Counted from the first letter of the stretch, positions 15,450-24,809 are shown. The stretch: DNA of 28,009 bases from JAMXLO01 sp036265005 (GCA_036265005.1 DATAPW010000306.1:1-28009), one strand, 5' to 3'. Made by a program: numbers and translations. The notes: generated from the sequence alone by a model not told the origin.

Positions 15450-15899
15450 ATGTCTGATGCGCTGCTGACCATCGGCTATGAGGGTTGCACCATCGCCGAC
15501 GTGCTGGCCGAGTTGAAATCGGCCGAGGTGAAGCTGCTGATCGACGTGCGGGCGGTGCCGCAGTCGCGCAAGCCGGGCTTCTCGAAACGACAGCTTGCCG
15601 CCGGGCTGGATGAGCAGGGGATTGCTTATGTGCATCTCCAGGGCCTCGGGACGCCGAAGCCGGGCCGCGATGCGGTGCGCGCCGGTCATCCGGAGCGGAT
15701 GGAGGCGATCTTCCGCGAGCACATGACCTCGGATCGTGCGCAGGTCGAACTGGCGCAGGCGAAGCAGCTTGCCCGCGAGTGTCGGGTTTGCCTGCTGTGT
15801 TTCGAGCAGGATCCGATGATGTGCCATCGCCGCCTGGTCGCCGAGATGATCATCGATGAGACGCCCCAGCCGGTCGTGCACCTGCACGCGCGACGGTGA
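15450..15899 (+). CDS. DUF488 family protein
   Basis: The 149-residue protein has the typical DUF488 layout: an N-terminal TIGYEGCTIADVLAEL, then LLIDVRAVPQSRKPGFSK, the LQGLGTP segment and the C-terminal CLLCFEQDPMMCHRRLVAE with its Cys and His residues. The family is common in bacteria and archaea but has no firmly established reaction; the conserved Cys/His cluster suggests a catalytic or metal site. The ATG at 15450 lies two bases after the lipoprotein stop, so the two are co-transcribed and probably form one unit with nudC. A longer reading of the frame upstream is out of phase with the lipoprotein gene and not conserved. Confidence 0.88.
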   Translation: MSDALLTIGYEGCTIADVLAELKSAEVKLLIDVRAVPQSRKPGFSKRQLAAGLDEQGIAYVHLQGLGTPKPGRDAVRAGHPERMEAIFREHMTSDRAQVELAQAKQLARECRVCLLCFEQDPMMCHRRLVAEMIIDETPQPVVHLHARR

Positions 15900-15904
15900 G
15901 TCAC

Positions 15905-15925
15905 TGGTTCCCGACGGGTGAACCA
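15905..15925. terminator. Hairpin between convergent DUF488 and ppa genes
   Basis: A 6-bp inverted repeat (TGGTTC / GAACCA) with a 9-nt loop lies just after the DUF488 stop in the 52-base spacer to the convergent ppa gene. No U-tract is present. Confidence 0.3.
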
Positions 15926-15926
15926 T

Positions 15927-15958
15927 GCGGCAGCCTCACCTCGCGGCAGCCTCACTTC
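15927..15958. repeat. 16-bp tandem duplication at the 3' end of ppa
   Basis: Two adjacent 16-base units, GCGGCAGCCTCACCTC and GCGGCAGCCTCACTTC, differ at one base. The second covers the ppa stop codon (TGA on the minus strand at 15954-15952), so the duplication copied the stop region. It looks like a recent slippage event with no coding effect. Confidence 0.6.
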
Positions 15959-16473
15959 GCCGCAGCGATCGCCTGCAGGATTGTTGCCTCGGCCTCGGCC
16001 TTGCCGGACCAGCCGATGACCTTCACCCACTTGTCCGGTTCGAGATCCTTGTAGCGTTCGAAGAAATGCTCGATCGCGGATCGGGTGATCGCCGGCAGGT
16101 CCTCGATGTCGTTCACGCCGCTGTACTGCGGATGCACCCGTTCGTGCGGCACGCAGATGATCTTCTCGTCGGGACCTTTTTCGTCCTCCATCCGCAGCAT
16201 GCCGATCGGCCGCGATCGAATCACCGCGCCCGGCACCACCTGGGTGGGGATCAGGACCAGTGCATCCGCCGGATCGCCGTCCTCGGCCAGCGTGCCGGGG
16301 ATGAAGCCGTAGGCCGACGGGTATGCGGTTGCGGTGAACAGGAACCGGTCGACGAAGATCGCCCCGGATTCCTTGTCGACCTCGTATTTCACCGCCGAGC
16401 CTTGCGGGATCTCGACCACCACGTTGATGTCGGATGGCGGAGCCCGGCCGGTCGGGATCTTCGATACGTCCAT
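15952..16473 (-). CDS. ppa: Soluble inorganic pyrophosphatase, family I
   Basis: The 173-residue enzyme hydrolyses cytoplasmic pyrophosphate. The family I signature is clear: DGDPADALVL (about residues 66-75) holds the metal-binding aspartates. Other conserved parts are VEIPQGSAVKYEVDKESG near the N terminus, YPSAYGFIPGTLAEDGDP and KVIGWSGKAEA near the C terminus. AGGG lies about 8 nt before the ATG at 16473. It lies downstream of the membrane proton-pumping pyrophosphatase on the same strand, with a 153-base spacer containing a long hairpin. The two enzymes compete for the same substrate, one conserving energy and one not. Confidence 0.96.
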   Translation of the reverse strand: MDVSKIPTGRAPPSDINVVVEIPQGSAVKYEVDKESGAIFVDRFLFTATAYPSAYGFIPGTLAEDGDPADALVLIPTQVVPGAVIRSRPIGMLRMEDEKGPDEKIICVPHERVHPQYSGVNDIEDLPAITRSAIEHFFERYKDLEPDKWVKVIGWSGKAEAEATILQAIAAAK

Positions 16474-16534
16474 GGCGCTGCCCTGTGCCGTGATTCAGAA
16501 GTCCACCACATATGGGGCTCGGCATGGCCTTGGT

Positions 16535-16598
16535 AGGGCGGAAAAGTGCAGCCCATTTCGCCACTTTTGCGGCGGAATGGGCTGCGCTTCTCCGCCCT
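16535..16598. repeat. Long imperfect hairpin between hppA and ppa
   Basis: A 64-base stretch folds into an almost continuous stem of about 28 bp with a loop of 8 nt. The strongest part is a perfect 10-bp pairing of GCAGCCCATT with AATGGGCTGC, extended inward by CGCC/GGCG after one mismatch and outward to AGGGCGG/CCGCCCT with two mismatches. It lies between the hppA stop (16627) and the ppa start (16473), so on the minus-strand transcript it can act as terminator, attenuator or processing site. Its near-perfect symmetry also fits a small dispersed palindromic element. Copy number cannot be judged here. Confidence 0.65.
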
Positions 16599-16626
16599 GC
16601 ACCGGGGCGGGGACCAGGGCGGTCGG

Positions 16627-18735
<2,109 letters not shown>

Positions 18736-18820
18736 GGGGTGGCTCGATCCTTGTTGCGACCAGGCCCGCCGCAGGCGCAGCGCGCGCAGCGGTGGCCGGA
18801 GGGGGGAAACTCGGCGCGGC

Positions 18821-18849
18821 GGTATGCCAGATAGGTGAACAAGTGGCAA
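18821..18849 (-). promoter_or_regulatory. Possible sigma-70 type promoter of hppA
   Basis: On the minus strand TTGCCA (18849-18844) is followed after 17 bp by CATACC (18826-18821). Transcription would begin about 80 nt before the hppA ATG. The -10 match is modest, but the same layout (TTGCCA, 16 bp, TATACC) precedes the class II aldolase gene in this window. Confidence 0.3.
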
Positions 18850-19231
18850 ATGACCGGCCATGTGTGCTGAACTGCCGGCAACTCTACGGGCGAGACAAAG
18901 TACCGCCCACCGACAGCATCGCAACGATACGGACCAGTGCTGGGCTGCCGGGCGCGACCGGCAGATCGAGCAATGGATTGGGCCAAAGGCACCCCTCCCG
19001 CGCTCACAATTGCTGCGTCGTTGCTGGTGACGGCACTGGGCCCGCCTTCGGCACGGCGGTAACGGCGCCCGCGGCGGCACCGGCGGATCACCTGGCGGAT
19101 GGCGCCGTGGCGTCGCTGATCGGTGTGCCGGAACCCGCCCGGATCGCTCTGATGGGCGTCGGCTCGTGCGGTCCCGGCCTGGCGAAATGCTTGCGCCGGC
19201 CCGCGGGGTCGGGCAGACCAGGGCAGGCGTT
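18850..19231. other. Gene-free spacer between hppA and the tRNA
   Basis: Open frames run through this stretch on both strands, but none has a ribosome binding site, a recognisable domain or protein-like composition. I see no repeat or convincing terminator here. The promoters for the tRNA must lie at its right end but were not recognisable. Confidence 0.5.
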
Positions 19232-19308
19232 GCGCCTGTAGCTCAGTTGGTCAGAGCGGGCGGCTCATAACCGCTTGGTCGCAGGTTCGAATCCTGCCGG
19301 GCGCACCA
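19232..19308 (+). tRNA. tRNA with CAU anticodon, probably tRNA-Ile2 (lysidine type)
   Basis: The 77-nt sequence folds as a complete cloverleaf with a 7-bp acceptor stem, D arm GCTC/GAGC, anticodon loop CTCATAA, T arm GCAGG/CCTGC with TTCGAAT, and an encoded CCA end. The CAT anticodon could mean elongator Met or Ile2. The variable region CTTGGTCGC is as in E. coli tRNA-Ile2, and the acceptor pairs C4-G69 and C5-G68, known as determinants for the lysidine synthetase TilS, are both present. This favours tRNA-Ile reading AUA after modification. Automatic annotation would probably call it tRNA-Met. Confidence 0.95.
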
Positions 19309-19364
19309 CCAGTGCAGGAAACGCGGTAACCCCGCCGCAAGCATTGTCCGGCTAATTTGGCCGG

Positions 19365-19925
19365 ATGGCAGACGTCATGCCTCTGGGATCGGGTGCATCC
19401 CGTGCCGTGGCCGGCCGTCACCGATCGCAGGCAGGACATGGCAGCCGCCATCAGCCGGGCCCGGCATTTCACCACATCCTGGCCGCTGCCATGAGGCGCT
19501 CCCAGGCGCCGAAGGCCGCCACCATCGCCGACGCGGCGGCCCCCGTGCAGAACGCAGCGCTGCATCAGCCCATCGCCGCGCCCCGTCCGGCGGCGCCCGC
19601 AAAACCCGCCCCGGTGATACCGGCGCTGTCGGACGCCGCGCTCCAGCTGGCAATGACATTCGAGGCCGTGCCGCAATCCTGGCTGCCGGCGCTGCAATTC
19701 ATCATGGCGCAGGAATCCGGCGGCCAGGTCGATGCCAGGAACCCGGTGCATTCCGCGCGTGGCCTGTTCCAACTCACAGCGGCGCATTACCATTTGAACC
19801 CGAACGGGACGCAATCGTTCGGCAATGCGGTCGAGGAAGCGCAAGGCGGGATACGTTACATCCAGCAGCGTTATGGCACCGCGGATAACGCGGTCGCGTT
19901 CTGGCTGCAGCACCGCTGGTATTGA
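19365..19925 (+). CDS. SLT-domain lytic transglycosylase-like protein
   Basis: The 186-residue product has an Ala/Pro-rich, His-containing N-terminal half of low complexity and a C-terminal lysozyme-like SLT domain of about 85 residues. In the latter, FIMAQESGGQ carries the expected catalytic Glu, followed by ARGLFQLTAAHYH and the ending AVAFWLQHRWY. Such domains cleave peptidoglycan glycan strands. No clear signal peptide is seen, and the start is uncertain: ATGs at 19365, 19377 and 19491 lack good ribosome binding sites. It follows the tRNA by 56 bases and precedes ettA. A tRNA-adjacent small muramidase can be a phage relic, but no other phage gene is present. Confidence 0.75.
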   Translation: MADVMPLGSGASRAVAGRHRSQAGHGSRHQPGPAFHHILAAAMRRSQAPKAATIADAAAPVQNAALHQPIAAPRPAAPAKPAPVIPALSDAALQLAMTFEAVPQSWLPALQFIMAQESGGQVDARNPVHSARGLFQLTAAHYHLNPNGTQSFGNAVEEAQGGIRYIQQRYGTADNAVAFWLQHRWY

Positions 19926-19983
19926 GCGCGCGGCGGCGCGCACCTAGAACACGCCCTTGATTGCGAGTGAGGAGGCCAGGACC

Positions 19984-21663
19984 ATGGCCAGCTATCAATA
20001 CGTCTATGTCATGAAGGATTTGACCAAGGCCTTTCCGGGTGGGCGTGAGGTATTTCGCGGCATCACGCTTGCTTTCCTGCCGGGCGTAAAGATCGGCGTA
20101 CTCGGCGTGAACGGCGCCGGCAAATCGACGTTGCTGAAGATCATGGCGGGGCTCGACAAAGATTTCGGCGGCGAGGCGTGGGCGGCGGAAGGCGCGCGTG
20201 TCGGCTACCTGGAACAGGAGCCGCAGCTCGATCCCGACAAGACCGTCGGCCAGAATGTCGAGATGGCGTTCGCCGACCTGAAGGCGGCGATGGATCGGTT
20301 CAACGAAATTTCCATGAAGTTCGCCGAACCGATGAGCGACGACGAGATGAACGCGCTGCTGTCGGAACAGGCCGACCTGCAGGCGAAGATCGACGCCGAG
20401 GACGGTTGGGACCTGGATCGGCGCGTGGACATCGCGCTCGACGCGCTGCGCTGTCCGCCGGCCGACTCTGCGATCACCACGCTGTCCGGCGGCGAACGGC
20501 GGCGCGTGGCGCTGTGCCGGTTGCTGCTGGAAAAGCCCGACCTGCTGCTGCTGGACGAACCGACCAACCACCTCGATGCCGAAAGCGTCGCGTGGCTCGA
20601 GCATACGCTGCGCGATTATGCCGGCACGGTGATGATCGTGACGCACGATCGCTACTTCCTCGACAACGTCACCGGCTGGATCCTCGAGATCGAGCGCGGG
20701 CGCGGCTATCCATTCGAGGGCAACTACTCGTCCTGGCTCGATCAGAAGCGCAAGCGCCTGGCGCAGGAGGAGAAGGAGGAAAGCGCGCGGCAACGTGCGC
20801 TGGCGGCCGAGCAGGAGTGGATCGCCGCCTCGCCGCGCGCCCGCCAGGCGAAGAACCGCGCGCGCATCCAGCGCTACGAGGAGATGCTGGCGCGTTCGCA
20901 GGACCTCGCGGGCGGCGTGGCGGAAATTCTCATTCCGCCCGGTCCGCGGCTGGGCAACGTGGTGATCGAAGCAGAAGGGCTGCGCAAGGGCTACGGCAAC
21001 AACCTGCTGATCGACGACCTGAATTTCCGCCTGCCGCCCGGCGGCATTGTCGGCGTCATCGGCCCGAACGGTGCCGGCAAGACCACGCTGTTCCGTATGA
21101 TCATCGGCCAGGAGGAGCCGGATGTCGGCAGCCTGCGCATCGGCGAGACGGTGAAGCTGGGTTATGTCGATCAGTCGCGCGACAGCCTGAATGCCGACAA
21201 GACGGTGTGGCAGGAGATCAGCGACGGCGAGGACATGATCTACCTCGGCAAACGCGGTGTGCAGTCGCGCGCGTATGTCAGCGCGTTCAACTTCAAGGGG
21301 CCGGATCAGCAGAAGAAGGTCGGGATTCTATCCGGCGGCGAGCGCAACCGGGTGCACCTGGCGAAGATGCTGAAGACCGAGCACAACGTGATCCTGCTAG
21401 ACGAGCCGACCAACGACCTCGATGTCGATACGCTGCGTGCGCTGGAGGATGCGCTGATCGAGTTCGCCGGCTGCGCCGTCATCATCAGCCACGACCGGTG
21501 GTTCCTGGACCGGCTGGCGACGCATATTCTGGCATTTGAGGGCGACAGCCACGTGGAGTGGTTCGAGGGCAACTTCGAGGCCTACGAGGAGGATAAGCGG
21601 CGCCGCTTGGGTGCCGATGCGACCGAGCCGCATCGCATCAAGTACCGTCCGCTGGCGCGGTGA
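19984..21663 (+). CDS. ettA: Energy-dependent translational throttle protein EttA (ABC-F)
   Basis: The 559-residue protein is an ABC-F ATPase with two nucleotide-binding domains and no membrane part. Domain 1 has Walker A GVNGAGKSTLL, signature LSGGERRRVAL and Walker B LLLLDEPTNHLD. Domain 2 has GPNGAGKTTLF, LSGGERNRVHL and VILLDEPTNDLD. The linker between them is highly charged and helical (KRLAQEEKEESARQRALAAE). EttA binds the ribosomal E site and controls entry into the elongation cycle according to ATP/ADP level. The start MASYQYVYVMKDLTK at 19984 is the family's normal beginning and follows a GAGGAGG; an in-frame upstream ATG-like codon at 19957 is not needed. Confidence 0.96.
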   Translation: MASYQYVYVMKDLTKAFPGGREVFRGITLAFLPGVKIGVLGVNGAGKSTLLKIMAGLDKDFGGEAWAAEGARVGYLEQEPQLDPDKTVGQNVEMAFADLKAAMDRFNEISMKFAEPMSDDEMNALLSEQADLQAKIDAEDGWDLDRRVDIALDALRCPPADSAITTLSGGERRRVALCRLLLEKPDLLLLDEPTNHLDAESVAWLEHTLRDYAGTVMIVTHDRYFLDNVTGWILEIERGRGYPFEGNYSSWLDQKRKRLAQEEKEESARQRALAAEQEWIAASPRARQAKNRARIQRYEEMLARSQDLAGGVAEILIPPGPRLGNVVIEAEGLRKGYGNNLLIDDLNFRLPPGGIVGVIGPNGAGKTTLFRMIIGQEEPDVGSLRIGETVKLGYVDQSRDSLNADKTVWQEISDGEDMIYLGKRGVQSRAYVSAFNFKGPDQQKKVGILSGGERNRVHLAKMLKTEHNVILLDEPTNDLDVDTLRALEDALIEFAGCAVIISHDRWFLDRLATHILAFEGDSHVEWFEGNFEAYEEDKRRRLGADATEPHRIKYRPLAR

Positions 21664-21731
21664 GTACCGACATCGCGATCGCCCTATGACGATGACAGTG
21701 AAAAGTAAGTTCCAGACAACTCGACACCCAA

Positions 21732-21768
21732 CCCGCGCCGCATCACCGGGTAGCTTTGCGGGTGCGGG
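21732..21768 (+). terminator. Possible hairpin downstream of ettA
   Basis: CCCGC and CCGCA (21732-21742) can pair with TGCGG and GCGGG (up to 21768) across a small internal loop, about 70 bases after the ettA stop. There is no U-tract, so it is only a weak candidate terminator. Confidence 0.25.
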
Positions 21769-21812
21769 CCAGGCGCCATCGGCGTTTCACTCATGCCGAT
21801 CGCGGAACCGGG

Positions 21813-21840
21813 TTGCCACGGCGTTCCTTTAGCGTATACC
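21813..21840 (+). promoter_or_regulatory. Sigma-70 type promoter of the class II aldolase gene
   Basis: TTGCCA (21813-21818) and TATACC (21835-21840) are spaced by 16 bp. Transcription would start near 21847, giving a leader of about 24 nt that includes the GAGGGAGGG ribosome binding site before the ATG at 21871. Confidence 0.5.
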
Positions 21841-21870
21841 GCCTCCAGTTGCGAGGGAGGGACCCGATCC

Positions 21871-22620
21871 ATGGACATCGAGACAGCCCCCATGGCCACC
21901 ACCGACGCCGACTGGCAGGCGCGCGTCGATCTCGCCGCAGTCTACCGGCTGCTGGCGCATTACGGCTGGGGCGACGTCATCTTCAACCATGCCGCGATGC
22001 GCAGCCCGTCCAACCCGCGCCGCTTCCTGATCAAGCGCCATGAGCTGCTCTACACCGAGGTGACCGCGTCCAACCTGGTCGAGGTCAGCATGGACGATGA
22101 CCTGGACGAACGCTCCGGCGTGAACCGGCCCGGCTTCACCCTGCACAGCGGCGTGCTGCGCGGCCGTCCTGACGTGAACTGCTCGGTGCACGTGCATCCC
22201 GAGGAAGGCATCGCGCTGTCCGGCCTCAGGCACGGCCTGCGCATGCTGTCGCAGAATGCCATGCGGTTCTACCAGCGGGTCGGTTACCACGACTATGAAG
22301 GCCTGACCGACAGCTTTGACGAACGCGAGCGCATCGTTGCCGCTCTCGGCAAGAACCGCGCGCTGATCATGCGGCATCACGGCGTGACGACGGTCGGCGC
22401 CACCGCGCGCGAGGCATTCAGCCTGATGAAGGAACTGGTGCGCGCCGCGCGCATCCAGTTGACCATGGAGGCGACCGGCGCAGAGCTGCTGGAGATCGCC
22501 CCGCACATCTGTGCCCACGTCGCCGAGCAGTATGAACACCATGACAGGGGGCGGGCATCGGCTGAGTGGCCCGCCTATCTTCGCCTGCTCGACGGGATCG
22601 ACCGGTCGTACCGCGACTGA
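21871..22620 (+). CDS. Class II aldolase/adducin family protein
   Basis: The 249-residue protein has the class II aldolase/adducin fold: an N-terminal VYRLLAHYGWGDVIFNHAA, the metal-binding pair in CSVHVHPEEG (H107, H109) and a third His in LIMRHHGVTTVG (H169/H170). Members include fuculose-phosphate and ribulose-phosphate aldolases or epimerases as well as many proteins of unknown substrate; no sugar-phosphate kinase or transporter adjoins it, so the substrate is open. The ATG at 21871 is preceded by GAGGGAGGG, and a promoter lies just upstream. An internal ATG at 21892 (MATTDAD) is an alternative. An acetyltransferase gene follows after 39 bases on the same strand. Confidence 0.88.
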   Translation: MDIETAPMATTDADWQARVDLAAVYRLLAHYGWGDVIFNHAAMRSPSNPRRFLIKRHELLYTEVTASNLVEVSMDDDLDERSGVNRPGFTLHSGVLRGRPDVNCSVHVHPEEGIALSGLRHGLRMLSQNAMRFYQRVGYHDYEGLTDSFDERERIVAALGKNRALIMRHHGVTTVGATAREAFSLMKELVRAARIQLTMEATGAELLEIAPHICAHVAEQYEHHDRGRASAEWPAYLRLLDGIDRSYRD

Positions 22621-22659
22621 TCGCTGTCCGCCGGCCCATCGGTGCCGGCAGGCTGAGCC

Positions 22660-23199
22660 ATGAGCCCGACCTGGATCGTGCGGACAGCGCGGCTCGTGCT
22701 GGCGCCGGTGGGTGGCGCCGACCTGCCCGACCTGCGCGCCATCAAGGGCGATCCGCGCGTGTTCGCGATCATGCTGGGGGGCGTTCGCACGCCGGTCGAG
22801 ACGGCAGCGGAACTGGCCGACGATGTGGCGTCCTGGGGCCGCAACGGGTTCGGCATGTGGGCGATCCGCGAAATCCCCACGCAAGCGTTCGTCGGCATCA
22901 CCGGCCTGGAGCGGCGGCCGGACGGCCGCGGCGTCGCGCTGCGCTTTGCGCTATGGCCCGAGGCGCAAGGCCGCGGCCTGGCCCGTGAGGCCGCCGGCGC
23001 CGCATTGCGCTTCGGTCACCAGCAGGCCGGCCTGCACCGCATCGTCGCGGTCGCCCGGGAAAACAACTTCGGCTCGCGCATGGTACTCGGCGGTATCGGC
23101 ATGACCGAATGCGACTGCTTCGTGCAGCAGGGCTATCGCATGGTGCTGTACGAGAGCGTCGCTATCCGGCCTGCGCCACCTGCTGCTGCATCGCGTTGA
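22660..23199 (+). CDS. GNAT family N-acetyltransferase, RimJ/RimL type
   Basis: The 179-residue protein begins with the RTARLVLAPV motif typical of RimJ/RimL-like acetyltransferases. Its acetyl-CoA binding motif is visible in LWPEAQGRGLAREAAGAAL (about 104-122, with Q/R-x-x-G-x-A), followed by HRIVAVARENNFGSRMVLGG. It likely acetylates a small amine or a protein N terminus; the target is unknown. The 39-base gap after the class II aldolase gene suggests one transcript. Its last 38 bases overlap the 3' end of the convergent mlaC gene, so the tail PAPPAAASR lies over the mlaC end. Confidence 0.9.
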   Translation: MSPTWIVRTARLVLAPVGGADLPDLRAIKGDPRVFAIMLGGVRTPVETAAELADDVASWGRNGFGMWAIREIPTQAFVGITGLERRPDGRGVALRFALWPEAQGRGLAREAAGAALRFGHQQAGLHRIVAVARENNFGSRMVLGGIGMTECDCFVQQGYRMVLYESVAIRPAPPAAASR

Positions 23200-23776
23200 G
23201 CAGCGCATCGATGTTATTGTTGTTACGGCTCAGGTACGACGCATAGTCGCTGCGCTGCGTCAGCCGCAGCGACGTGCCTTCGGCGACCACGTCGATGATC
23301 TTCGGGCTGCCGCTGGCGTTGCTGATGATCCAGTCAACGTTGGTCGGCGGATTGTTGGGACGCTCGACCACGGTCGATACCACATCGTTGTCGTCGCGAT
23401 GCTGGGCGCGGCCCATGGTGAAGCGGACGCCCTGGTATTCACCCAGCTTGCTGGTGATGTTGTTCACCAATACCTGATGAAACAGCTCGGTATAGCGCTT
23501 CTGCTGCTCGGGTGACGCATTGCGCCAGTAGCGTCCGAGGCAGAACCGCGCCACGCCGTCGACGTCAACGCCGGAATCGATAATCTGAGTGAGCCTCTCG
23601 CGCTTTTCGCGCTCGGTGCCCGGGCCGTTGACGACGCCGACAAGCTTGTCGCCGATGTTCTTGACGAAGGCGCTGGCATTGTCGGGAGACTGTGCGGCTG
23701 CGCGGCCGATCAGGACAGGTGTCCCCGGCAGCAGTGTCGCGGTGGCTAGGATCAAGAGAGTGCGGCGGTTCGGCAT
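23162..23776 (-). CDS. mlaC: MlaC-type phospholipid-binding periplasmic protein
   Basis: The 204-residue protein fits MlaC/Ttg2D, the soluble periplasmic carrier that moves phospholipids between MlaA in the outer membrane and the MlaFEDB transporter. It has an N-terminal signal with twin Arg (MPNRRTLLILATATLLPG), with probable cleavage after RAAA near residue 28. The body contains YWRNASPEQQKRYTELFHQV and DWIISNASGSPKIIDVVAEG, both typical of the family. The ATG at 23776 gives a normal signal peptide, whereas longer upstream readings do not. It follows mlaA by 28 bases on the same strand. The inner-membrane mlaFED genes are not in the window. Its end overlaps the convergent GNAT gene. Confidence 0.93.
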   Translation of the reverse strand: MPNRRTLLILATATLLPGTPVLIGRAAAQSPDNASAFVKNIGDKLVGVVNGPGTEREKRERLTQIIDSGVDVDGVARFCLGRYWRNASPEQQKRYTELFHQVLVNNITSKLGEYQGVRFTMGRAQHRDDNDVVSTVVERPNNPPTNVDWIISNASGSPKIIDVVAEGTSLRLTQRSDYASYLSRNNNNIDALLNAMQQQVAQAG

Positions 23777-23804
23777 GCTTGGTTCTCGCTTCCGGTCAGC
23801 GGGC

Positions 23805-24602
23805 TCAGGGCGTGCTGGCCTGGGTGGTTGGTTGGGGGAACCAGACAGGGACGGTTGCCCGATTGTCGTTGCGCAGCGCCTCGATCTGCGACGCACGATG
23901 CTGGCGATACAGGCTGCGGAACGTAGCATAAGGGTCGAGCGCGGTCTTCTTGATGTTGTCGATATCATCGAGATGGCGTTCACGCTGGTCGAGCGCACTC
24001 ATGCCGCGGCGCGACCAGTCGAGCGCCCGCACCGCAGTGCCCTGGCCCACCCAGGTGAACGGGTCTATCGCCGAATCGACGCCAAGTCCGATACCATCGC
24101 GCGGGCTGGATGGGCCGAACAGCGGCAGGAACAGATATGGTCCGTCCGGAAGTCCCCAGAGAGCCAGTGTCAGGCCGAAATCGGCGTCATGATCCGGATA
24201 ACCCCAGTGTTTGGCGACATCGAAGATGCCCAGCACACCCACCGTGGTGTTGATCAGGAAACGCATGGTAGTATCGCCGGCACGGCGTGGCTTGCCGTCC
24301 AGCATGTCATTGCTCAGCTGGACGGGCGTGCTCAGATTGTTCAGCGCGTTGTGAATTCCGGTCCGTACGGGCGTTGGCAGCAGAAAACGGTATGCCTGGG
24401 CGGCAGGACGCAGGATGACCGTGTCCAGCCCATTGTTGAAAGCATAGATCGCTCGGTTGGTCGGCTCGATCGGATCGTTGGTTTCCTTGAAGTCGGCCAC
24501 CGCATCGGGGTCGCTGGCGGGCGGCGGCGTGGCGCAGCCGCCCAGGTTGCCCAGCAGCACGGCGGTGATCACCAGAAGGTGACGGCGGATGACGGCGCGC
24601 AT
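23805..24602 (-). CDS. mlaA: MlaA (VacJ) outer-membrane lipoprotein
   Basis: The 265-residue lipoprotein is MlaA, which removes misplaced phospholipids from the outer leaflet of the outer membrane and passes them to MlaC. A signal peptide ends in the lipobox LGGC with Cys23. Conserved family segments are NDPIEPTNRAIYAFNNGLD, LLPTPVRTGIHNALNNL, FLINTTVGVLGIFDVA and GPYLFLPLFGPSSPRDGIG. The start at 24602 is set by GAGGA about 6 nt upstream and by the lipobox; a longer frame upstream is not family-like. It is followed by mlaC after 28 bases and is divergent from metF, with a strongly foldable spacer between. Confidence 0.95.
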   Translation of the reverse strand: MRAVIRRHLLVITAVLLGNLGGCATPPPASDPDAVADFKETNDPIEPTNRAIYAFNNGLDTVILRPAAQAYRFLLPTPVRTGIHNALNNLSTPVQLSNDMLDGKPRRAGDTTMRFLINTTVGVLGIFDVAKHWGYPDHDADFGLTLALWGLPDGPYLFLPLFGPSSPRDGIGLGVDSAIDPFTWVGQGTAVRALDWSRRGMSALDQRERHLDDIDNIKKTALDPYATFRSLYRQHRASQIEALRNDNRATVPVWFPQPTTQASTP

Positions 24603-24632
24603 CAATATTCCTCGGACGAAGCACAAGTGTCG

Positions 24633-24723
24633 GTCTCGCTGCCGAGCCGGGTGGACGGGCAGCACATGGCGGCTCTGTTGCCCCTTGGGAACAGGCGGAG
24701 GTTGAGGTTTCCGTGAGCGAGAC
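24633..24723. promoter_or_regulatory. Candidate structured RNA element between mlaA and metF
   Basis: A long-range perfect 8-bp helix (GTCTCGCT 24633-24640, AGCGAGAC 24716-24723) encloses three smaller stems: GAGCCG/CGGCTC (24644-24649, 24670-24675), CTGTT-CCC/GGG-AACAG with one bulged G and a 3-nt loop (24675-24694), and CGGA/TCCG (24696-24699, 24710-24713). This gives a multibranched fold that could sit in the metF leader (plus) or the mlaA leader (minus). It does not match the SAM-II or SAH riboswitch sequences as I remember them. The evidence is base pairing only. Confidence 0.35.
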
Positions 24724-24737
24724 TAAGCATGGGTGAG

Positions 24738-24809
24738 CCGGCGTGCAACGTCGGAGCTTCGGGGCAGATTGCAATTGTTCCCTTGGCTTGTCGGGGGAAC
24801 CTGGGGAAG
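24738..24809 (+). promoter_or_regulatory. Hairpins near the metF ribosome binding site
   Basis: A 6-bp hairpin with one G-T pair (CCGGCG / CGTCGG, loop TGCAA, 24738-24754) is followed by GTTCCC (24777-24782) that pairs with GGGAAC (24795-24800). The same GTTCCC could instead pair with the GGGGAA of the ribosome binding site (24803-24808), 8 nt before the metF ATG. Two alternative pairings around a start site could form a translation switch. Confidence 0.3.

Noticed and set aside
18792..19241. Plus-strand open frame of 149 codons before the tRNA
   Set aside because: No domain or ribosome binding site is seen, and the frame runs into the tRNA gene.
19365..19925. tRNA-adjacent SLT gene as evidence for a prophage attachment site
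   Set aside because: No integrase, no second copy of the tRNA 3' end and no other phage gene lies between the tRNA and ettA.
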